In this document: positions 51,075-59,987 of the stretch, piece after piece
Layout: every line of letters starts with the position of its first letter
Numbering within the stretch: the first letter of the stretch is position 1
From: Caballeronia sp. LZ062
GTDB lineage: Bacteria; Pseudomonadota; Gammaproteobacteria; Burkholderiales; Burkholderiaceae
Assembly: GCF_031450785.1 (NCBI RefSeq)
Contig: NZ_JARTWB010000003.1
Span: 1-64,000 of the forward strand
Direction: 5' to 3'
DNA: 64,000 nucleotides
The notes under the pieces: generated by a model
Told to the model about the DNA's origin: nothing
The model's input: the letters and a program-made list of their open reading frames with translations, nothing else
Database searches by the model: none
Program-made: the position numbers and the translations under genes

Positions 51075-53879
51075 ATGCACGCTCACGACCACGCATTGAC
51101 GCTTGCACTGCTGGACGCGAATCCAGCGTTCTGTGCCGTTCTCGGGACAGACCTGACCATCGTCCAGGCCAATACGCGGTTCATGCAGCAGTTCGGCTGG
51201 CCACCGGCCGATCTCGACGCCGAGCCGTTTCTGTCCGTCATTCGCGCCAGGCTTCCCGAGCCATCCCGCGAAGATGCCTGCGCCCGGCTCATGTCCGCCG
51301 CAAGGCAAGCACTCGCCGGGGGCCGTGTTGCCAGCGCGATCGAACATGTAGCGGACGAATCGATGCCCGGTGGCATCCAGCCGTGGCGCTTCGACTTCCG
51401 TCCTCTCGGCGATGCCACGGGCAATGCCGCATACGGCGCGCCGGCCGTGCTTCTCGTCGCCCAGCCGGACGCCGAGTCCGCACTCTTGCCGGCACAAGGC
51501 AGCGTGCCCGGCTCGCGCGAGCGCAGCGCCCGTCCCGTCGAAGGCCCGCCTCTCTCCGATTCCGACGAACAATTGACCGATTACCGGCTGCTCGCGGAGG
51601 TCATGCCGCTCATCGTCTGGACCGCCCGGCCTGACGGCACGGTCGATTACCTGTCGAGCGTCGCGTTCCAGCACACCGCGCCGGACCAGCATTTGCTCGG
51701 GCGGGCCTGGGAAGCCCTGCTGCACCCGAACGACCGCGAGAACACGCTCGCGCGTTGGGCGGCATCCGTCGCCAGCGGTACGGACTACACCATCGACCAT
51801 CGCTTCCGGCAGACGGACGGCACCTATCGCTGGATGCGCTCGCTCGCAAGTCCGATGCGCCGCACCGACGGGGCGATCGTCCGCTGGGTCGGCGCCACGA
51901 TCGACGTCGGCAACCCCGGCAACGTCGAGCTGGATCGGATGCGCCTGGAATCGCGGTATCGCGCGCTGGTGACGGTGGCGAGCGCGGTGGCATACGTCTG
52001 CGACGCGATGGGGCGCTTCGTCGCGCCGCAGCCGTCCTGGGAGAGCTACACGGGCCAGCCGTGGGAGGAGCACCGGGATTACGGCTGGGTGGAGATGATT
52101 CATCCGGACGACCGCGCGACGGCCCAGGCGGCGCTCGCGAAGTCGCTCGCGACCAACACGCCTTATCGCGCGGACGTGCGCGTGTGGCATGCCGCTTCAT
52201 CGACGCACCGGCGCTGCCAGGTGCGCGCCGCCGGCACGCACGACGAACAGGGCGCGGTGTTCGAATGGGTCGGCATGATCACCGACGTCGAGGAGACGCT
52301 GCGCTCGGCGCAAAGCCTGCGTGAGGAACGGCACCGCCTTCACTTGTCGATCGAAGCCGCGGACATCGGCACGTTCCATTGCCCGATTCCGTTCGACCGC
52401 ATCATCTGGAATACGAAGTGCAAAGAGCACTTCTGGCTGCCGGCCAATGCAGGCGTGGGCATGGAGCTGTTCTACGCGAGGGTTCATCCCGACGACCGCA
52501 ACAAGACGCGCGTGGCGGTCGAGCAGTCGGTGCAGCACGGCATTCCATACGACGTCGAATACCGGACCGTGTCGCCATCCGGCGAGATCCGGTGGATTCG
52601 CGCCAAGGGCCGCACGCACGTCGACGAGCAAGGCAAGCCGCTGCGCTTCGACGGCATCACCATCGACATTACGCGCCAGAAGACGCTCGAACTGGAGCGC
52701 GACCGGCTGCTGACGAACGAGCGGCTGCTGCGCCTCGAAGCGCAGCACACGAGCCAGCTGAAGGACACTTTTCTCGCGACGGTGTCGCACGAACTGCGCA
52801 CGCCGCTCAACGCAATGCAATCGTGGCTGTTCCTGCTCAAGCAGGAGAACGCGAATCCCGGCCTGACCGCACGCGGGATCGACGCTATCGAACGCAATGT
52901 GCAGTTGCAGGCGCGGCTCGTCGACGATCTGCTGGACCTGAGCCGCATCGCGGCGGGCAAGCTTCTCATCAGCGCCGAACCGTTCGATCTCGTGCCGCTC
53001 CTCATGTCCGAGATCAGCGACATAGAACTCGCCGCCGGCGCCAAGCGCGTGACGGTGACGGCCGATCTGCCCGATGCGCTCGTTGTAGAAGGCGATGAGG
53101 TGCGGCTGCGTCAGGTGTTCTCCAACCTGCTCAGCAACGCGCTCAAGTACACCGGACAAGAGGGGCGCATCCGCGTTTGCGCGAGCACTGCGAATAACTG
53201 GGTGGAAGTTCAGGTCGCGGACAACGGCGCCGGCATTGCCGCTTCGTTCATCGACCGCGTGTTCGAGCCGTTCGCGCAAGCGTCGCAGGCGACGACGCGG
53301 ACCTTCGGCGGACTCGGTATCGGACTGGCCATCGCCCGCAGCATCGTGACGCTGCATGGCGGCTCGATCACCGCGCAAAGCGACGGCGAAGGACGTGGCA
53401 GCACGTTCACGGTTCAGCTTCCGCGAGCGTCGGCGGCGCGATCGCGGCAAAGCGCCTCGGAACCGGTCAACGTCGCACCGGATTGCGGCGGAGCGCTCGC
53501 GGGCTTGTCCATCCTGCTCGTCGAAGACGAAGCGGACGCGCGCGAGGCGATGAGCGCCGTGCTTCAATCGGCGGGCGCCGCCGTGTGCGATGCGGATTCG
53601 GCGGCCGCCGCGCGTCGGTGCATCGCCGCGCAGGCGTTCGATGTCGTGCTGTCGGACATCGGCATGCCGGGCGAAGACGGCTATCTGCTGATGCGGTCGT
53701 TGCGCGAGGCGGGCTGGACCATGCCGGCCATCGCCGTGACGGCGTTTGGCACGCCTGAAGACAAGGCTCGCGCACGGCAGGCGGGCTTCGACATGCATTG
53801 CCCGAAGCCGGTTGACCCGGGCGCTTTGTTCCGCGCGATCACGCAGCTCGTGGCGAGGCATCGCGGCAAAGCGCTCTAA
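51075..53879 (+). CDS. Hybrid sensor histidine kinase with several PAS domains and a receiver
   Basis: A soluble 934-residue kinase, no membrane segment. The N-terminal part holds PAS-like modules: LLDANPAFCAVLGTDLTIVQ (about residues 10-60), YRLLAEVMPLIVWTARPDGT (about 165-285), YRALVTVASAVAYVCDAMGR (about 300-415) and HLSIEAADIGTFHCPIPFDR (about 420-545), with PAC tails such as RWVGATID and RFDGITIDIT. HisKA has SHELRTPLNAMQ (His near 572); the ATP domain has NLLSNALKYTG and GGLGIGLAIARSIV; the receiver has LVEDEADARE and SDIGMPGEDGY (Asp near 860) and CPKPVDP. ATG at 51075 is used; a TTG at 51048 is possible. Partner regulator unknown. Confidence 0.93.
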   Translation: MHAHDHALTLALLDANPAFCAVLGTDLTIVQANTRFMQQFGWPPADLDAEPFLSVIRARLPEPSREDACARLMSAARQALAGGRVASAIEHVADESMPGGIQPWRFDFRPLGDATGNAAYGAPAVLLVAQPDAESALLPAQGSVPGSRERSARPVEGPPLSDSDEQLTDYRLLAEVMPLIVWTARPDGTVDYLSSVAFQHTAPDQHLLGRAWEALLHPNDRENTLARWAASVASGTDYTIDHRFRQTDGTYRWMRSLASPMRRTDGAIVRWVGATIDVGNPGNVELDRMRLESRYRALVTVASAVAYVCDAMGRFVAPQPSWESYTGQPWEEHRDYGWVEMIHPDDRATAQAALAKSLATNTPYRADVRVWHAASSTHRRCQVRAAGTHDEQGAVFEWVGMITDVEETLRSAQSLREERHRLHLSIEAADIGTFHCPIPFDRIIWNTKCKEHFWLPANAGVGMELFYARVHPDDRNKTRVAVEQSVQHGIPYDVEYRTVSPSGEIRWIRAKGRTHVDEQGKPLRFDGITIDITRQKTLELERDRLLTNERLLRLEAQHTSQLKDTFLATVSHELRTPLNAMQSWLFLLKQENANPGLTARGIDAIERNVQLQARLVDDLLDLSRIAAGKLLISAEPFDLVPLLMSEISDIELAAGAKRVTVTADLPDALVVEGDEVRLRQVFSNLLSNALKYTGQEGRIRVCASTANNWVEVQVADNGAGIAASFIDRVFEPFAQASQATTRTFGGLGIGLAIARSIVTLHGGSITAQSDGEGRGSTFTVQLPRASAARSRQSASEPVNVAPDCGGALAGLSILLVEDEADAREAMSAVLQSAGAAVCDADSAAAARRCIAAQAFDVVLSDIGMPGEDGYLLMRSLREAGWTMPAIAVTAFGTPEDKARARQAGFDMHCPKPVDPGALFRAITQLVARHRGKAL

Positions 53880-53915
53880 CCGGGCAGCGTCCCGCGCGGA
53901 CGGACGGCGTGACCG

Positions 53916-53948
53916 GCGGCGCAGTCCGCGCGCCGCTCAAGATTTTTT
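53916..53948 (+). terminator. Likely intrinsic terminator after the hybrid kinase
   Basis: Perfect 7-bp GC stem (GCGGCGC, seven-base loop, GCGCCGC, 53916-53936) followed six bases later by TTTTTT at 53943-53948, starting 36 bases after the kinase stop. Confidence 0.6.
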
Positions 53949-54036
53949 CATCGTTTCCGTAAACAGAGCTATCCGAACACCTTGACGCGTCGCCCATTCA
54001 GCGCGACGCGTCGCCCTCAGCAAGGAAGCTCTCGCA

Positions 54037-54690
54037 ATGATGAAGTTATTGCTCGCCGTTGCGGCAGGCGCTGTCGCGCTTTCCGCCCCGCTCGTTCACG
54101 CACGCGAAATCTATGGCCAGATCGGCACGGAAGGCGCAGGCATCGGTTTCTCACAGCCGCTCGGCACGCACGACAACGTGCGCGCCGAATTCAACGGTGT
54201 GCAGTTCTCGCGCAGCTTCAGCACGAACGACCTGCATTACGACGGCACCGCGCATATCTATCATGGCGGCCTTTATCTCGACTTCTTTCCTGCGCCGAAC
54301 ACCGTGAGCTTCCGCATTACGGCGGGCGCGCTGATCGGCAATGACAACGTCGATGCCACCGCCACCAGCCCGAGCGGCAGCTACACGATCAACGGCACCC
54401 AGTACTCGACGCTCGGCGAAAGCATCCACGCCCGAGCGCGCTTCCCGACGGTGCGCCCGTACCTCGGCATCGGCTTCGGCCATACGCCGGTGGCGCAAAA
54501 GGGCTTCTCCGCTTTCTTCGATGCAGGCGTCGCCTACGGCCGTCCGCGCGTGGACCTGGAAGTGCCGGCCGATATCGTCGCCGAAGCCGGTGCGGCGAAT
54601 GTCGAGGAAGAAAAGCGCGAATTGCAGGACAAGGCGGACAAGCTGCGCTTCTATCCGATCGTCAAGGTCGGCGTAACGTATCGGTTCTGA
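54037..54690 (+). CDS. Outer-membrane beta-barrel protein
   Basis: A 217-residue exported protein: signal peptide MMKLLLAVAAGAVALSAPLVHA, then EIYGQIGTEGAGIGFSQPLG and alternating strands (VRAEFNGVQFSRSF, GGLYLDFFPA, VSFRITAGALIGND, VRPYLGIGFGHTPVAQKGFSAFFDAGVAYG). It ends FYPIVKVGVTYRF, with the terminal Phe required by the BAM machinery. Length and strand count suit an eight-stranded barrel of the OmpA/OmpW-like size class. AAGGAAG precedes the ATG. An unusual GCGACGCGTCGC palindrome and direct repeat lie in its leader (53983-54014). The function is probably structural or protective; no substrate can be inferred. Confidence 0.85.
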   Translation: MMKLLLAVAAGAVALSAPLVHAREIYGQIGTEGAGIGFSQPLGTHDNVRAEFNGVQFSRSFSTNDLHYDGTAHIYHGGLYLDFFPAPNTVSFRITAGALIGNDNVDATATSPSGSYTINGTQYSTLGESIHARARFPTVRPYLGIGFGHTPVAQKGFSAFFDAGVAYGRPRVDLEVPADIVAEAGAANVEEEKRELQDKADKLRFYPIVKVGVTYRF

Positions 54691-55094
54691 CGCGGCACGG
54701 TCGAGGAAGCGTTCGCCTGAACCGGTGGAAGACCGGCCGCGATCAGCGCCGCAAGTTCACGAACGGCCCGCCGCCGCGAAGCGCGGCGGGAAGCGGCCGC
54801 GGTAGCCGCATCCAACATCCGTAAACGTCCGCGCTTGCTGCTAGTTCGGACGGCGCGACGCGGCACTTCGGTCTTACTAGGCGGTTGACTGTCTCGCTGG
54901 CCCCGCCCGGCTGGCCGCCGCAACACAATGCGATGCCAGCCCGGGCCAACGTTCGCGGTATCGCAGGCGAATGCGTTACACACCCTGTTCCAGTCCCAGA
55001 ATTCGACGTTCGTTCTTCACAAAGCCAACGGACAGATGCACGCGTTCACATGCTGTCCGGAAGCGCCGACGCCACATCAATCGGGCGAAGGCCT
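54691..55094. other. Convergent intergenic region, nothing recognised
   Basis: About 400 bases between the barrel-protein gene and the MFS gene. GC-rich, with no hairpin followed by T-run, no ATGC element and no protein-like frame. Confidence 0.5.
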
Positions 55095-56315
55095 TCAACT
55101 GCCTTCCGCAGCCGCCCCGATACGCGCTCGTCCCAGCGTCGCCACGCGCTGCAAGGTCAAGAGACCCAGCACGGCCAGCCCTGCCCCCAACATGAAGTCG
55201 ATTTCCACGCCCGCACGGTCGACAATCGCGCCGCCCACGGCGGAGCCTGTCGCGATCGCCACCTGAATGATGCTGACGAACATCGCGGAGCCGGCTTCCG
55301 GATAGTCCGCCGTGCCGCGCTGTATCCACACGCTGAAGCACAACGGCAGCGCGCCGAAAGCCACGCCCCAGATCAGCATCGCGACGCTCTCGCCGACGTG
55401 CGAATGGCCCAGAAGCAGCATCGACATGATCGCGCCGAGAAGCAGCAGGATCATCGCGGCGACCGATTTGACGAGATGCTTCGCGACGAACATCGACATG
55501 AGCGCGTTGGAAAAGAAGCCGATGACGCCGAACCCGAGCAGCAGCAACGTGATCGCGTTGAGCGAGAAGTCGCGTTCGAGCAATGGCGCGATGTAGGTGT
55601 AAGTCGAGAAGTGCGCGCCGAACGCGAACGCGACCATGATCATGCTCAAGCGCGCGTGCGGCCTTGCGAGCAGCGCCCGGAAATCGCCGATGCGAAGGCC
55701 CGATGCAGACGGCAGCCGCGGCACGAGCAGCGCTTGCGCCGCGAGCGCGACCGCGACGAGGCCCGCAGTCGCTGCAAACGACAGCCGCCACGACGCGAAC
55801 GATGCGATGAAGATGCCGAGAGGCACGCCGATGACCGTCGCGAACGTGACGCCCGTCAGGATGATGGCCGTTGCTTTCGCTGCGTCCTTGCCCTGCACGA
55901 GTCGCGGCGCAGCAGCCGTCGCGAGTGTCCAGAATCCGCCGAGCGCCGCGCCGAGCAACGCGCGTCCCACGAGCATCGTCGAAAAACCGGGCGCCATCGC
56001 GCACACCACGTTGGACACGAACAGGACGGCCGTGAGCAGCAGGAAAACGTATCGACGGTCCATGCGGCCCGCGCCGACGAGCAGCGTCGGCGCGAAAATG
56101 GCAGCCATGACGCCGGGCGTCGTCACCATCAGACCCGCGACGCCGGCACTCACGCCCAGATCGTGTGCAATCTGCGGCAAAAGCCCGACCGGCAGGAATT
56201 CCGCGGTCACGAACGCGAATGCGCTGACTGCGACCGCAAGCACGGCAAGCCACTGGCGTAACGTCGTTGCATGATTGTCCGATACTCGGAACTCGGAAGA
56301 GGTGTCGAAGTGCAT
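55095..56315 (-). CDS. MFS transporter, DHA1 family (AraJ/NepI-like efflux)
   Basis: A 406-residue twelve-segment carrier. LAVLAVAVSAFAFVTAEFLPVGLLP is the characteristic DHA1 segment 1; VGRALLGAALGGFWTLATAAAPRLV is motif B/segment 4-5; LTGVTFATVIGVPLGIFIAS is the antiporter motif C region (G-x-x-x-G-P-like, GVPLG). Relatives export sugars, purine nucleosides or drugs. Start 56315 (MHFDTSSEF) is the last ATG before the conserved part; no strong ribosome site is seen. No regulator lies next to it. Confidence 0.9.
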   Translation of the reverse strand: MHFDTSSEFRVSDNHATTLRQWLAVLAVAVSAFAFVTAEFLPVGLLPQIAHDLGVSAGVAGLMVTTPGVMAAIFAPTLLVGAGRMDRRYVFLLLTAVLFVSNVVCAMAPGFSTMLVGRALLGAALGGFWTLATAAAPRLVQGKDAAKATAIILTGVTFATVIGVPLGIFIASFASWRLSFAATAGLVAVALAAQALLVPRLPSASGLRIGDFRALLARPHARLSMIMVAFAFGAHFSTYTYIAPLLERDFSLNAITLLLLGFGVIGFFSNALMSMFVAKHLVKSVAAMILLLLGAIMSMLLLGHSHVGESVAMLIWGVAFGALPLCFSVWIQRGTADYPEAGSAMFVSIIQVAIATGSAVGGAIVDRAGVEIDFMLGAGLAVLGLLTLQRVATLGRARIGAAAEGS

Positions 56316-56704
56316 CGTGTTGACCAGAAAAATGGCGAAGCCCTGACCTCGATCCGGCATCGAACGGCCAGTGCAACAAATGCGTCACTGTAGGGGGATA
56401 CGCGACGACGAAAAAGGGTTGGGCGTCGAATTGACAATCCGGGTCAGGCGAACAATCGCGCGTCATGCGCGGTTGCGGTGCAAGCGGGATCGGCGTGGTA
56501 ACGCCACTCTCGAGCCGATGCACCGGTCATGCGCGAGGCCCGTGCGAAATGCTTTGGTCTCCTTGCAACGCAAGGCCCAATGCCCGATGCACTTGCCATG
56601 CCTGTCCCCCTTCGCGCCTGCCATGCGATGATGTCGGACTCGTTCGCGCGCCCGACGGCGGCATCGCGGCGCGAGAAAAGCATGGCCTGGACCACACGAC
56701 ATAG
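56316..56704. other. Intergenic region before the PLD remnant
   Basis: About 390 bases with no convincing gene. A stop codon at 56702-56704 sets the upstream limit of the phospholipase-D frame that follows, and no earlier part of that gene was recognised here. Confidence 0.5.
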
Positions 56705-57094
56705 CGATCGCCGGAAAAAGACACGAAGAAGTCGACGTTCGGTTCATCGAGGGCGTCATTGCATGCGAAGACTTATGTGTTCGACCGCAAGCGAATCTTC
56801 ATCGGTTCGATGAATCTCGATCCACGTTCCATTGCATTAAACACGGAGATCGGCGTGTATTGCGAAAGCGCGGCGGCAGCCGAACACGTGGCGGCGGGCA
56901 TCGGAACGAATATAGACCGCATTGCGTGGCGTGTGGACTTGCAGGATGAAGGCAACGGCAGCACGCGCATGGTGTGGATCGATACCGACGCTCATGGCAA
57001 CGCTATGGTGCTGCGAAGCGAGCCGGACGTGTCTGTGTTGCAGCGCGCGGGCATCTGGATGCTCGGCATTCTGCCGATAGAATCCCAATTGTGA
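56705..57094 (+). pseudogene. C-terminal remnant of a phospholipase D / cardiolipin-synthase-like protein
   Basis: The frame opens after a stop at 56702-56704 and reads KKSTFGSSRASLHAKTYVFD, then RKRIFIGSMNLDPRSIALNT and EIGVYCES: the second HKD motif (H-x-K-x4-D) of the PLD superfamily with its GSMNLDPRS follow-up. The rest is EHVAAGIGTNIDRIAWRVDL to an apparent normal end, ILPIESQL. Full proteins have about 500 residues with two HKD motifs; only the last quarter is here and there is no start codon or ribosome site. It is therefore a truncated gene. Confidence 0.75.
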
Positions 57095-57330
57095 TTCAGC
57101 GCCCAGGCGCTATGCGTGATGGACTTGCGGCTCACCGACGACGCGCATGAGCCAGTTGTTCTCATCCGCGGTCTTGCCGGCCCAATGCGCTTCCCGACGA
57201 CGCTCGGCACGAATAGGCGCAACGGCCGTCGCCGTGCCCTTGCCGCCGGCCCCTTCCGCCGCCGAATGGGAAGCCAGCCCACAGCCACGGTTTTTTTGCA
57301 ACGCGTGGTCCTTTGTTAAGCTGTGCGGCC

Positions 57331-58113
57331 ATGCCCGACATCAAGCTCAACATGACGCCCGACGACCGCCCCGCGATCGCGCCGCAAGCCGCGCTTTCGC
57401 GAGCGGACCGCGTCTATTACACGCTGCGGACCGACATCTTCGACATGCGTCTGCTGCCGGGCGACCGGCTCACGGAAGGCGCAATCGCCGAACGCTTCGC
57501 GGTCTCGCGCACGCCCGCGCGCGAAGCGCTGCAGCGCCTGCAAAGCGATGGCCTGATGCAAGGCTATGTGCGCGGCGGCTGGGAAGTCGTGCCTATCGAC
57601 AACAAGCGCTTCGACGATCTGTATGAGATGCGTCAGATGATCGAAACGTTCGCCGTGCGCAAGCTCTGCGCGGGCGACGCACCGCAAGCCGAACTGCATC
57701 TGCTGCTCGATGCGCTCGACCGCATCTGGAAAGTCGGGCGCGCGCGGCGCATTGCGGACGGCGGGGAGCTCGTCGAACTGGACGAAGCACTGCACCACGC
57801 GCTCGTGGCCGCTGCGGGAAACGACGAGCTGACCGCGGCGATGCAGCGCGTGACCGACCGCATTCGCGTCGTGCGACGGCTCGATCTCGTGCATGGCGAC
57901 GGCATCGCGGAAACTTACGACGAGCACGCCGCGATTCTCGACGCCATTCGCCGTGGCGACGCTGCGCAGAGCGTCGAACTCGTCTCGCGCCATATCGGCG
58001 GCAGTCAGGCGAGCGTGAGCAGCCTCAGCCTGCAACGGCTGCTCGCCGCAGGCACCGACGCGGGGCGAAAGCTCACTCACGGAGCACCAGCACGGCCTCG
58101 GCGCACCATCTGA
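57331..58113 (+). CDS. GntR family regulator (FCD domain)
   Basis: A 260-residue regulator. RADRVYYTLRTDIFDMRLLPGDRLTEGAIAERFAVSRTPAREALQRLQSDG is the winged helix, and GYVRGGWEVVPID the wing. The FCD domain has YEMRQMIETFAVRKL, DEALHHALVAAAGN and YDEHAAILDAIRRGD with the metal-binding histidines. The ATG at 57331 begins PDIKLNM; an earlier TTG at 57313 is less likely. It precedes the gamma-glutamyltransferase-like and OFA carrier genes in the same direction and probably controls them. Confidence 0.9.
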   Translation: MPDIKLNMTPDDRPAIAPQAALSRADRVYYTLRTDIFDMRLLPGDRLTEGAIAERFAVSRTPAREALQRLQSDGLMQGYVRGGWEVVPIDNKRFDDLYEMRQMIETFAVRKLCAGDAPQAELHLLLDALDRIWKVGRARRIADGGELVELDEALHHALVAAAGNDELTAAMQRVTDRIRVVRRLDLVHGDGIAETYDEHAAILDAIRRGDAAQSVELVSRHIGGSQASVSSLSLQRLLAAGTDAGRKLTHGAPARPRRTI

Positions 58114-58229
58114 CGACATCAGCCGCGCTTGCGCAGGACGTCACCGTGCACGGCGCGGGGCCTTACGGGACAAGACTTCTCAGGGTTTGCACCAACGCCT
58201 GGCACAGATATCGCATTGATCGCTTCCGA

Positions 58230-58237
58230 TGTATACA
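58230..58237. promoter_or_regulatory. TGTATACA palindrome before the GGT-like gene
   Basis: Perfect 8-bp palindrome within ATGTATACAAG, 11 bases before the ATG at 58249 and next to its AAGGAA ribosome site. Candidate site for the upstream GntR protein, which could then block translation initiation or transcription. Short, so it could be chance. Confidence 0.3.
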
Positions 58238-58248
58238 AGGAAACGTCA

Positions 58249-59880
58249 ATGCCTCTGAATGACCCGCACATCGCGGCGAACACACTGAATCCCACGCGCG
58301 GATCGCGCGGCATGGCAGTCGCGCCGCATGCGCTCGCATCGCAAAGCGCGCTCGCCGTATTGCGCGAAGGCGGCAACGCGGTCGAGGCGATGATCGCCGC
58401 CGCCGCGACCATCGCGGTGGTTTATCCGCACATGAACAGCATCGGTGGGGACGGCTTCTGGCTGATCTCGCGGCCCGGTCACGCGCCCATCGGCATCGAG
58501 GCGTGCGGAGCGGCGGCGATCCGCGCCGACATTGATACGTATCGCGGACTCGGCCTGAGCGCGATTCCCGCACGCGGCCCGCTTGCGGCCAACACGGTCG
58601 CCGGCACGGTGTCCGGCTGGGACTTCGCTCAGCGGTTCTCGCAAGACGCGCTCGGCGGCCGCCTGCCTGTCGCGCGCCTGCTGGAGGACGCGATCCACTA
58701 CGCGAAGCACGGCATGCCCGTGACGCGCAGTCAGGCGGACTGCATCGCGGCCAAGCGTGGCGAATTGGAGCGCGTGCCCGGCTTCGCCGAGACCTTCCTT
58801 CCCGATTCACGCGCGCCGCGCACCGGCGAACGCTTCGCCAACGCGCGTCTCGCCGCGACGCTGCAACGCCTCGCCGATGCCGGCTTCGACGATTTCTATC
58901 GCGGCGATCTTGCGCGCAGCATCGCACGCGATCTGTCGTCGCTCGAGACGCTCATCACGCTGGATGACCTCGAGCGCCACCGCGCCCGCGAGCGCACGCC
59001 CCTTGCGCTGAAGCACACGCTCGGCACCGTCTATAACATGCCGCCGCCGACGCAAGGCCTCGTGTCGCTGCTCATCCTCGGCGTGCTGGACCGCGTGCTC
59101 ACCGACGACATGGACCCGCTCGGGCCCGAGTTCGTTCATGCGTGCGTCGAGGCGACGAAGCTCGCCTTCAAGGTGCGCGACGAACACGTCACGGACCCGG
59201 ACCATATGCGCATCGACGCGGTGACGCAGCTCGACCCCGCCGCGCTCGACACGATGGCGAGCCGGCTTTCGATGACGCGCGCGGCACCGTGGGGCCGTGG
59301 CCGCGGTCCCGGCGACACGGTCTGGATGGGCGTCGTCGACGGCGACGGCGTGGCCGTCAGCTTCATCCAGAGCATCTATCACGAATTCGGCAGCGGCATC
59401 GTGCTGCCGGAGTCGGGCATCAACTGGCAAAACCGCGGGTGCAGCTTCTCGCTCGATCCGTCGTCGGTCAATCCGCTCATGCCGGGACGCCGTCCGTTTC
59501 ACACGCTCAATCCCGCCCTCGCTCACTTCGCCGATGGCCGCACGATGGTCTACGGCAACATGGGCGGCGACGGCCAGCCGCAGTCGCAGAGCGCGGTGTT
59601 CTCGCGCATCGCGCGATTCGGATGGAATCCGCAGGCCGCAATCGATGCGCCCCGCTGGCTGCTCGGCCGCACCTGGGGCCAGTCCACCGATTCGCTCAAG
59701 CTCGAAGCACGCTTCTCCACGGAGACCGTCGACGCCTTGCGGGCGCTCGGCCACGAGGTAGACGTTCTCGCGTCGTACGACGAAGCGATGGGTCACGCTG
59801 GCGCAATCGTTCGGCGTCCTGATGGATCGTTCGAAGCGGGATGCGATCCGCGCAGCGACGGCGTTGCCGCAGGCTGGTAG
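58249..59880 (+). CDS. Gamma-glutamyltransferase family protein (N-terminal nucleophile hydrolase)
   Basis: A 543-residue GGT-fold protein, AAGGAA before its ATG. GMAVAPHALASQSALAVLRE and GGNAVEAMIAAAATIAVVYP start the large-subunit region; SIGGDGFWLIS, LAANTVAGTVSGWD and DDLERHRARERTPL follow. Autocleavage is expected before Thr357 in GPGDTVWMGVVD (usual form TTH-x-SVVD; the second Thr is Val here). The small-subunit part has NPLMPGRRPFHTLNPAL and GNMGGDGQPQSQ. No signal peptide, unlike periplasmic GGTs. The changed residues after the nucleophile suggest a substrate other than glutathione, perhaps an amide or lactam acid imported by the OFA carrier that follows. Confidence 0.9.
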   Translation: MPLNDPHIAANTLNPTRGSRGMAVAPHALASQSALAVLREGGNAVEAMIAAAATIAVVYPHMNSIGGDGFWLISRPGHAPIGIEACGAAAIRADIDTYRGLGLSAIPARGPLAANTVAGTVSGWDFAQRFSQDALGGRLPVARLLEDAIHYAKHGMPVTRSQADCIAAKRGELERVPGFAETFLPDSRAPRTGERFANARLAATLQRLADAGFDDFYRGDLARSIARDLSSLETLITLDDLERHRARERTPLALKHTLGTVYNMPPPTQGLVSLLILGVLDRVLTDDMDPLGPEFVHACVEATKLAFKVRDEHVTDPDHMRIDAVTQLDPAALDTMASRLSMTRAAPWGRGRGPGDTVWMGVVDGDGVAVSFIQSIYHEFGSGIVLPESGINWQNRGCSFSLDPSSVNPLMPGRRPFHTLNPALAHFADGRTMVYGNMGGDGQPQSQSAVFSRIARFGWNPQAAIDAPRWLLGRTWGQSTDSLKLEARFSTETVDALRALGHEVDVLASYDEAMGHAGAIVRRPDGSFEAGCDPRSDGVAAGW

Positions 59881-59987
59881 CGCGCCCGGCCGCATCACAT
59901 CACCGATTCATCTCCCCGGTCCCGCGTTTTGCCGGACCGGAGGGCAGCTTTCATTCTTTCGATTCGCAATCAAACCGGGGAACGCAC

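Noticed and set aside
52197..53861. A 554-codon minus-strand open frame
   Set aside because: Antisense shadow of the hybrid histidine kinase, whose domains and catalytic residues are clear on the plus strand.
54976..56523. A 515-codon minus-strand frame overlapping the MFS gene
   Set aside because: Different frame on the same strand; rich in Arg and low in hydrophobic segments, while the 55095-56315 frame gives a complete twelve-segment carrier.
57110..57301. 63-codon minus-strand frame ending NNWLMRVVGEPQVHHA
   Set aside because: Its last 20 residues look protein-like, but the rest is Gly/Arg/Ala-rich and there is no ribosome site; too little to call a gene.
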